64,000 bases of DNA from an uncultured Clostridia bacterium. GTDB taxonomy: Bacteria > Bacillota > Clostridia > Oscillospirales > CAG-382. Below are positions 58,199 through 64,000 of this stretch, in pieces. The position numbers and the translations under genes were made by a program. Location of the stretch: positions 1 to 64,000 of the forward strand of contig CANRAV010000002.1 in NCBI GenBank assembly GCA_947628695.1. Reading direction: 5' to 3'. Position 1 is the stretch's first letter, and each line of letters begins with the position of its first letter. The notes below the pieces were generated by a model. The model did not search any database, was not told the origin of the DNA, and worked only from the letters and a program-made list of their open reading frames with translations.

Positions 58199-59431
58199 AT
58201 GAAAAAGTTCATTTGCGCTTTGGTATTTTTGCTGTCGATTTTTGTCGTGTCCTGCGCAGCGGTAGAGAGTGGGGTTCCAGGAACCGACTCCTCGGACACC
58301 GCCGGCGATAGCACGGCTGCAAATGAAAGTGACGGCAATGTCCTGTTTTCCTACCCTACGGGCAGCTCCTCCGCAGCAGAGCCCTCAAGCGAGAGCTTTA
58401 CGTCGGAACAGCCGTCTGCGGACTCCGCCTCTGTGGCGGAAAGCGCAGCATCCGAAGATTCCGGCAGCGTCGGCGAGATGAGCGTGGATTCAAGCACTGC
58501 GCCCGAACCGGTTTCAAGCGCTGCACCGGAGCCTGAATCAAGCGCAGCGACGGAGCCTGTATCAAGCGCGGAGCCTGTGCCGGAGTCAAGCGCTGCGACC
58601 GAAAGCACCGCGCCCGAATCAAGCGCGGCAGCGGAAAGCACTACACCGAGCACTGTGCCAGAGGATATGAGCTCACCGGATATTTCGGCAACCGTAAGCC
58701 CTTACGGTGAGGTTTGGGTCAACGATCTGCGCGACCAGCAGGACAGGGACTATCACGGCTTCTCTGCCGAGGAGCTTGACCATTACTTTGACGACGCGCT
58801 GCTTGTTGGTGACTCTGTCTGCAACGGGCTTAAGCTTTATATGTCGAATTACGAAAAGATATTTAACGGCATGACCTTCAGCACCGGTGCCTGCTACGGT
58901 TTCCACAACGCGCTGTCTGCGGTTAGTGACAAGTCTATGCACCCGCTTTATCAAGGCGTAAAGCGCACGATTTGGGACATGGTGGCGCTTACAAACCCGA
59001 ACAAGCTGTTTATAGGCTTCGGGCTTAACGACTTCGGCTGCACAACGGCGGAAAGCAACAAGAACTGCCTTGAAAAGATAATTGCAAATGTGCGTGCGGT
59101 AAAGCCGGACATACAGATCATTATACTAAGCGCAGAGTATTTCACCAAGGACGGCGAAAGCTACCATCCGGAGCTTAACGACTATCGCACCAACGCACGA
59201 CACAGGGACTATAACCAGTACCTTTTGGATTACTGCAATGCAATGGGGCTTGACTATATCGACGTAAGCAACTGCATTGCCGACGATTACGGCTATCTTC
59301 CGAAGGACGCGTCGCTTGACAACTACTGCCATATGAAGATCGAATATTACTCGCTTTGGCGAGATATTTTCTACAGCTACGCGGCAAACAAAAAGCTGGG
59401 AACTTATAAGAATCCCGCAAGAATGAAATAA
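58199..59431 (+). CDS. SGNH-hydrolase lipoprotein
   Basis: A 410-residue lipoprotein. The signal ends in VVSC at about residue 19. Residues about 45-160 form a Ser/Ala/Pro/Glu linker with repeats of the type SSAAxEPxSS, likely spanning the wall. The C-terminal domain is SGNH-like: block I LLVGDSV with the nucleophile Ser, block III GFGLND and a block V-like DNYCHMK with the His. It probably removes or adds acyl groups on a surface glycan. CGGAGGA precedes the ATG. Confidence 0.8.
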   Translation: MKKFICALVFLLSIFVVSCAAVESGVPGTDSSDTAGDSTAANESDGNVLFSYPTGSSSAAEPSSESFTSEQPSADSASVAESAASEDSGSVGEMSVDSSTAPEPVSSAAPEPESSAATEPVSSAEPVPESSAATESTAPESSAAAESTTPSTVPEDMSSPDISATVSPYGEVWVNDLRDQQDRDYHGFSAEELDHYFDDALLVGDSVCNGLKLYMSNYEKIFNGMTFSTGACYGFHNALSAVSDKSMHPLYQGVKRTIWDMVALTNPNKLFIGFGLNDFGCTTAESNKNCLEKIIANVRAVKPDIQIIILSAEYFTKDGESYHPELNDYRTNARHRDYNQYLLDYCNAMGLDYIDVSNCIADDYGYLPKDASLDNYCHMKIEYYSLWRDIFYSYAANKKLGTYKNPARMK

Positions 59432-59439
59432 CGTGGCTC

Positions 59440-59477
59440 ACCGTGCCCGCTGCTTTTAAAAAGCTGCGGGTACTTTT
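59440..59477 (+). terminator. Rho-independent terminator after the SGNH lipoprotein gene
   Basis: Stem CCCGCTGCTTTT/AAAAAGCTGCGGG with an outer GT/AC pairing, followed by ACTTTTTTTG. Confidence 0.85.
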
Positions 59478-59490
59478 TTTGCAAAAACTA

Positions 59491-59519
59491 TTGAATATTA
59501 AAGGCAAGTGTGCTAAAAT
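59491..59519 (+). promoter_or_regulatory. Sigma-A promoter of the atp operon
   Basis: TTGAAT (59491-59496), 17-bp spacer, TAAAAT (59514-59519); the first gene starts 48 bp further on. Confidence 0.8.
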
Positions 59520-59566
59520 ATACTCTTAAATGAAGAGGATTTTTAACGCCGAAGGGAGGTCAGTCC

Positions 59567-60295
59567 ATGGGCGAAAAATCAAGAGTTTTGGTTAAAATAT
59601 TCGGCGTTTTGGATATTACGGGCGAGGTTGTGGCAATGCTTCTCATTGTGCTTGCTGCAGCCGTGCTTGCGCTTATTGTAAGGCTTAAGCTTAAGGAACG
59701 GCCGGGCAAGGCGCAAAACGTGCTTGAAACCGGGGTTGAGTATCTGGACGGTTTCTTCACGGACTTGCTTGGCAAAGAAAAGGGCAGGAAGTTTTTCCCG
59801 TTTTTGGCTTCGCTTTTTGTATTCATACTCCTGTCAAACTATTCCGGGCTTATTCCCGGGGTTGGGCTTACGGATTATGTGAAAGCGCCGACGTCTTCCC
59901 TTTCGGTGACGGCGGGACTTGGGATAATAACATTTCTGTTTCTGCAGATTTCCGGGCTTAGACACAGCGTGAAGCATTATTTTAAGCGTTTTGTAATGCC
60001 GATGTTCTTTATGCTTCCTCTTTTGCTTTTGGACGAGATAATAAAGCCCGTGTCACTGGCGCTTCGTCTTTACGGCAACATTTTCGGCGAGGAAATGGTA
60101 ACAGAGGAGCTTTACAGCATCTTCCCCGTAGGCCCGCCTATAGTTATGATGGGGCTTTCCCTTGTGTTCTGCGCGCTTCAGGCGATGGTGTTCACCATGC
60201 TGACTTCTATATATCTCGACGAGGTGACGGAGGAAATAGAAGACGCGCCTAAGCTTAAAAAGAAAAACAAAAAACTTAAAGGAGACATACACTGA
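59567..60295 (+). CDS. atpB: ATP synthase subunit a
   Basis: A 242-residue membrane subunit forming the ion half-channels. It has several TM segments and the essential Arg in [26 protein letters not shown] and the C-terminal [16 protein letters not shown] helix are typical. GGGAGGT precedes the ATG. Its TGA overlaps the c-subunit ATG (TGATG). Confidence 0.95.
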   Translation: MGEKSRVLVKIFGVLDITGEVVAMLLIVLAAAVLALIVRLKLKERPGKAQNVLETGVEYLDGFFTDLLGKEKGRKFFPFLASLFVFILLSNYSGLIPGVGLTDYVKAPTSSLSVTAGLGIITFLFLQISGLRHSVKHYFKRFVMPMFFMLPLLLLDEIIKPVSLALRLYGNIFGEEMVTEELYSIFPVGPPIVMMGLSLVFCALQAMVFTMLTSIYLDEVTEEIEDAPKLKKKNKKLKGDIH

Positions 60296-60525
60296 TGAGT
60301 TCAACGATTATTGCAATAGCTGCCGCTTTGGCGATAGCGGTTAGCACCATAGGCCCTGCCATAGCACAGGGAATAACGGCAAAAAGCGCGATGGAAAGCA
60401 TCGCAAGGCAGCCGGACGCTGCAAAGGACATACGCTCTACGCTTATCATTGCGCTTGCGCTTATGGAGGCGCTTACCATTTACGGCCTGCTTATAGCTTT
60501 CATGCTTGTTTCAAAGATCGGCTGA
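60295..60525 (+). CDS. atpE: ATP synthase subunit c
   Basis: A 76-residue hairpin of two TM helices joined by ARQPDA. Helix 2 carries the ion-binding Glu in [10 protein letters not shown]. Helix 1 has Gln in GPAIAQG, but the Ser/Thr after the Glu that is found in sodium-binding c-rings is Ala here, so proton coupling is more likely than sodium. The start overlaps atpB by one base. Confidence 0.94.
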   Translation: MSSTIIAIAAALAIAVSTIGPAIAQGITAKSAMESIARQPDAAKDIRSTLIIALALMEALTIYGLLIAFMLVSKIG

Positions 60526-60535
60526 GAGGCGGAAA

Positions 60536-60964
60536 ATGAACATTCAGCCTTCTGTAATCATATGGACGGTTATCTGCTTTGTGCTTTTGATGCTTATTCT
60601 GCGGAACGGCGTTTTTAAGCCCGTGCTTAAAGTCCTTGACCAAAGGCGAGAAAAGCTTGACGCGGCGCGTGCAAAAAAGGCGGAGTACCACAGGCGCCTG
60701 AAAGAGCTTGCGGCAAACGCGGAAACAGCCAAAGCAAGGGACGCCGAGGAGTTACGCGAAAAGTTCAATGCCGCAGTTGAGGAAATGCAGGCCGAAGAAA
60801 AGGCAAAGGCAAAGGCTGCGCAGATGAAGTGCCTTGACGACCTTGGCAGGTACCGCGAAGAGCTTGGCAGTGATTACGAAAAAATTCTTAAAGAAGCCGG
60901 ACCGCAAATGAAAGAGGTTGCGGGTATTTTGGCGCAAAAAATAGCCGGCGAGGCAAAAAATTGA
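60536..60964 (+). CDS. atpF: ATP synthase subunit b
   Basis: A 142-residue peripheral stalk subunit: a TM segment (about 5-22, SVIIWTVICFVLLMLILRN) followed by a long charged helix (EKLDAARAKKAEYHRRLKELAANAETAKARDAEELREKFN). The ATG at 60536 has GAGGCGG upstream; an earlier in-frame start overlaps atpE. It is followed by a second, different b-like anchor in the fusion protein. Confidence 0.9.
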   Translation: MNIQPSVIIWTVICFVLLMLILRNGVFKPVLKVLDQRREKLDAARAKKAEYHRRLKELAANAETAKARDAEELREKFNAAVEEMQAEEKAKAKAAQMKCLDDLGRYREELGSDYEKILKEAGPQMKEVAGILAQKIAGEAKN

Positions 60965-60965
60965 C

Positions 60966-63173
60966 ATGAGAATTGAATTTGTTATTATCAATTTTCTACT
61001 GCTTGCCGTACTGCTTGTTCTGTTTGCAAGGAAGATGATAAAAAAGATCTTCGGCAGCAGATACGACAGGATAAAAAGCGAGTACGAGGAAATTGAAGAA
61101 GCAGACAATTTAAAAGAGCCGGAGGCACCGCTTCCCTGCGAAGACGAAAGCGAAAATAAAGCGGACTTTGCAGAGGAGCTTGAAAAGGCGCGTGCTTCGC
61201 TTGGCGACAGGCTTTCCCAGATAAAAGAGTACGAAAACCGGGAGAGAAGCTTCCTTCGCGCAAAGATGATGGACAACGTCCGGAAAGAGCTTTTTGCGAT
61301 ATTGCGTGACGAGGTGAAGGACATCTTCTCCAAAGAGCCGTACCTTGGGAAGGTACGCGCTGCGGAAAGCAAGATAGTTGACAGCATCCTTTCGCAAATT
61401 CGGCTTACGCCGGGCGACAGGTCGTATCTTCTGCACCACGACGTGCTTTACGTGACCCTTACGTCTGCGCTGCCCCTTCCGAAGGAGCTTGTAGACAGGG
61501 TGGACAACGCGACAAAGGCGCTTTTGGGCGACGAGGGGAAGACCTCCTTCTGGGTGCTTGTGGACGAAAAGCTTATAGGCGGGCTTAAGCTTAGGATAGG
61601 CGACACTGTTTACGACGGGACCGTGGAGGAAGAGCTTTACGGCTTTGAAAAAAGCCTTTCCCGCGAAGCACTTGTGAACGGCGTGTCCGCAGGTGAGCTT
61701 ACGGAAAAGTTCTTTGAACAGGCAAAGCTGTTTGCCCCAAACATAAGCGTTTATCAGCGCGGACGCGTTATGACGGTTTCGGACGGCATATGCTGGATGG
61801 ACGGCCTTGCGGACATTATGTACGGCGAGGTTGTGGAGTTTGAATGCGGCGAACGCGGCATGGTGCTTGACATTCAGCAGGACCGCATAGGCTGCGTTGT
61901 TTTCGGCAGCTTTGAGAACCTTGAAAGCGGAAGCAGAGTTCGCCGCGTGGGCAGGATCGCTTCCGTGCCCGTAGGGGACGCGCTTTTAGGCAGGGTGGTT
62001 GACGCCCTCGGTGTGCCCGTCGACGGCGGAGGAAATATAGTCAGCAGCGAGAAAAGGCCTATTGAGTTTAAAGCGCCCGGCATTCTTGACCGTGCGCCCG
62101 TTGACCGCCCGCTTCACACGGGCATAAAGGTCATTGACTCGCTTATCCCGATAGGCAAGGGTCAGCGCGAGCTTATAATCGGCGACAGGCAGACCGGCAA
62201 GTCCGCCATCGCCATTGACGCGATAATCAATCAAAAGGGCAAGGACACTATATGCATTTACGTAGCCATCGGACAGAAGGAAACCTTTGTTGCCGAGACC
62301 CGCGAAAGGCTTAAGGCACACGGTGCGCTTGACTACACGGTTATAGTTTCCGCGCCCGCTTCCGGGTCTGCTGCCTTGCAATATATTGCGCCGTTTTCCG
62401 GCACGGCTATCGGCGAATACTTCATGTACAAGGGCCGCGACGTGCTTATTGTTTACGACGACCTGTCAAAGCACGCGGTTGCATACAGGGAGCTTTCTCT
62501 GCTTCTGCACCGCCCCTCCGGGAGAGAGGCTTATCCCGGCGACATCTTCTACCTGCATTCAAGGCTTCTTGAACGTGCCGCGCATCTTTCGCCTGCGCTC
62601 GGAGGCGGCTCTATAACGGCGCTGCCCGTTATAGAAACGCTTGGCGGCGACATATCCGCTTATATACCGACAAACGTCATTTCCATAACCGACGGTCAGA
62701 TTTTCCTTGAGACAGAGCTTTACAACGAAGGCCAGCGGCCTGCGGTGAACGTGGGGCTTTCCGTCTCCCGCGTGGGCGGTGCTGCGCAGACTAAGCTTTT
62801 AAAGCAGGTCTCCGGGAATTTGCGTTCGCGCCTTGCACAGTACCGCGAGCTTGCGGAGTTTATGCAGTTCGGCGCGGATATTGACGAACAGACAAAGAAG
62901 GCGCTTAAGGCCGGCAGGCTGCTTACGGAGGCCTTGAAGCAAAACCGTTACAACCCGATACCCGACCATTTGCAGGCGGTTCTGCTTTATGCGGTCACGC
63001 ACGGGTACGCAGACGACGTCGACCCGGAGGATATGCAGTCCTTTGAAAATTCGCTTTACGAATACTTCGAAGGCTGCAAGGTCACCGAAAAGCTTAGAAG
63101 CGGCGCAAAGATGGACGCGCAGACGGAAGCGGAGCTTGTAAACGCGCTTAAAGAATTTGTGAACAGAGGTTAA
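60966..63173 (+). CDS. atpA: Fused b-like stalk/delta C-domain/alpha subunit of ATP synthase
   Basis: A 735-residue protein in one uninterrupted frame. Residues about 5-21 are a TM helix (VIINFLLLAVLLVLFAR). Residues 30-115 are a charged helix like subunit b. Residues about 160-232 match the C-terminal domain of delta/OSCP (LYVTLTSALPLPKELVD ... VLVDEKLIGGLKLRIGDTVYDGTVEEEL). From about 241 there is a full-length alpha subunit, with GDRQTGKSAIA (P-loop), VAIGQKETFVA, APFSGTAIGEYF and SVSRVGGAAQ. No separate atpH precedes it. No clear internal start (ATG or strong site) was found at the alpha boundary, so a fusion product is likely. It starts 2 bp after atpF. Confidence 0.9.
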   Translation: MRIEFVIINFLLLAVLLVLFARKMIKKIFGSRYDRIKSEYEEIEEADNLKEPEAPLPCEDESENKADFAEELEKARASLGDRLSQIKEYENRERSFLRAKMMDNVRKELFAILRDEVKDIFSKEPYLGKVRAAESKIVDSILSQIRLTPGDRSYLLHHDVLYVTLTSALPLPKELVDRVDNATKALLGDEGKTSFWVLVDEKLIGGLKLRIGDTVYDGTVEEELYGFEKSLSREALVNGVSAGELTEKFFEQAKLFAPNISVYQRGRVMTVSDGICWMDGLADIMYGEVVEFECGERGMVLDIQQDRIGCVVFGSFENLESGSRVRRVGRIASVPVGDALLGRVVDALGVPVDGGGNIVSSEKRPIEFKAPGILDRAPVDRPLHTGIKVIDSLIPIGKGQRELIIGDRQTGKSAIAIDAIINQKGKDTICIYVAIGQKETFVAETRERLKAHGALDYTVIVSAPASGSAALQYIAPFSGTAIGEYFMYKGRDVLIVYDDLSKHAVAYRELSLLLHRPSGREAYPGDIFYLHSRLLERAAHLSPALGGGSITALPVIETLGGDISAYIPTNVISITDGQIFLETELYNEGQRPAVNVGLSVSRVGGAAQTKLLKQVSGNLRSRLAQYRELAEFMQFGADIDEQTKKALKAGRLLTEALKQNRYNPIPDHLQAVLLYAVTHGYADDVDPEDMQSFENSLYEYFEGCKVTEKLRSGAKMDAQTEAELVNALKEFVNRG

Positions 63174-63175
63174 GC

Positions 63176-64000
63176 ATGCCTACCATTCAGGTGCTTAAGA
63201 AAAAGCTTAAGGGTATACGTTCGACACAGAAAATCGCGAAGGCGATGAAAACCGCTTCCACTGTAAAGTTCTCGCGTCTTAACGGGATATACGGGAAGTA
63301 CGGCGCTTTTGCGGATGCACACCGCGAGATTTACGGGCAGTACCGCGACGAATATGCGGGGTGCTTTGCACCCTCCGACCCGTCCGCCCCGGGCTGCTTT
63401 GTGGTTATTTCCGGGAACAAGGGCATGTGCGGAAGCTTTAATTCGGAGCTTCTCGCCTGCGCCGAGGAACGCCTTGGCGCGGAAAGCGGCAGCAAGGCGA
63501 TAATATGCGGAAAGAAGGCAGAGCTTTTCTTTAAGGAAAAGCACTTGCGGTACGAGAAAAGCTTCTTTTTTGACGACGTGCCGAAGTACGGAGACGCCGT
63601 GAGGCTTTTTGAATGCGTCCTTTCCCTGCTTAAGGGCGGCGAGATTTCATCGGCAACGCTGATATATCAACATTATGTAAACATGATGCGTCAGACACCT
63701 GTGTGCCTTAATTTGTTTTCTCCCGGCGTGGATGCGAAGGACAGCGGCGCGAAGGACGGCGGCACAGAGCCGCTTTTCTTCCCGGACAAGGAAAGCGTCA
63801 TTCAAAGCACGGCTAACGGCATAATGTGCGCCTCTCTTTACGGCGTGCTTTTGGAAAGCGCCATTGGGGCGCAGGCTGCGACGCTTATGACCATGCGCTC
63901 GGCTTACGACACAGCGTCGGAATACAGCCTTCAGCTTGAAAGCGAGATAAACAGAAAGAGGCAAAGCCGGGTTACGGCGGACGTAATAGAGACTTCTTCG
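63176..64000 (+). CDS. atpG: ATP synthase subunit gamma, 3' end cut by window
   Basis: An open frame from the ATG at 63176 to the right edge (275 codons so far). The N-terminus IQVLKKKLKGIRSTQKIAKAMKTASTVKFSRL is the gamma-subunit rotor helix, and SGNKGMCGSFNSELL is the conserved central block. The last visible residues (ESEINRKRQSRVTADVIE) correspond to the C-terminal helix, so only a few residues are missing. It follows the fusion gene by 2 bp. Beta and epsilon should follow outside the window. Confidence 0.92.
   Translation, partial: MPTIQVLKKKLKGIRSTQKIAKAMKTASTVKFSRLNGIYGKYGAFADAHREIYGQYRDEYAGCFAPSDPSAPGCFVVISGNKGMCGSFNSELLACAEERLGAESGSKAIICGKKAELFFKEKHLRYEKSFFFDDVPKYGDAVRLFECVLSLLKGGEISSATLIYQHYVNMMRQTPVCLNLFSPGVDAKDSGAKDGGTEPLFFPDKESVIQSTANGIMCASLYGVLLESAIGAQAATLMTMRSAYDTASEYSLQLESEINRKRQSRVTADVIETSS

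Overview
The window looks like chromosomal DNA of an uncultured gut-type Clostridia (Firmicutes) of moderately high GC. It holds the right-hand end of a contractile-tailed (P2/Mu-like) prophage followed by about 40 kb of host housekeeping genes. The Firmicutes assignment rests on sigma-A promoters with near-consensus -35/-10 boxes, strong AGGAGG ribosome sites, a stand-alone Spo0A C-terminal domain protein, a YegS/DgkB-type lipid kinase, a PduL/GGGtGRT operon, and the smpB-ssrA pair. No 16S or other marker is present, so a finer assignment is not possible.

Prophage (1-about 23,700, all + strand). The order is: collagen-like head fibre, small head/neck genes, tail sheath, tail tube, tail assembly chaperone with a -1 frameshift extension, tape measure with 23 exact 11-residue repeats, gpX, gpD, spike (gpV-like), a gpU/LysM-like protein, gpW/gp25, gpJ, gpI, a tail fibre, and a very large tail/adhesin reading frame. 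A complete diversity-generating retroelement (DGR) follows. The 3' end of the adhesin is a 133-bp variable repeat (VR, 18121-18253). A template repeat (TR, 19283-19415) lies upstream of a DGR-type reverse transcriptase (19705-20922). TR and VR differ at 16 positions, 15 of them adenines in TR. A 9-bp hairpin follows VR, as in known DGR targets. The accessory gene (18450-19247) looks like two Avd-type four-helix modules fused head to tail. The adhesin frame is interrupted by one in-frame TAG at 14702-14704. Tail-tip genes with a chitin-binding-like module, an amidase endolysin and a holin end the phage. It abuts the 3' end of ssrA (tmRNA, - strand), a likely integration site.

Host region A (23.7-31.2 kb, mostly - strand): ssrA, smpB, acyl-ACP thioesterase, a Xer-like recombinase, htpG, an AT-rich patch with an acidic orphan, prfB (no programmed frameshift), and rnpB. 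Host region B (31.2-39.7 kb, +): murD, three tandem M42 aminopeptidases, a methionine gamma-lyase-family protein, the Spo0A_C protein, then a PduL-NifU-like-GGGtGRT operon. A 348-bp gap holds a terminator and a candidate structured ncRNA with its own promoter and terminator (- strand).

Host region C (40-51.5 kb): a small orphan, an alpha/beta hydrolase, a lipoprotein that carries a SecD periplasmic segment about 81% identical to the SecD encoded 7 kb away, a GHL10 glycosidase, a methylthioadenosine salvage operon (mtaD-PNP-mtnA) with a lipid kinase, and secD-secF. Host region D (51.5-64 kb): galE, lepA, hemW, murQ, a class-A beta-lactamase-fold serine hydrolase, a small orphan, an SGNH lipoprotein, and an ATP synthase operon. 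In that operon a single 735-residue protein joins a membrane-anchored b-like stalk, the C-terminal part of delta, and a complete alpha subunit. The gamma gene runs off the right edge.
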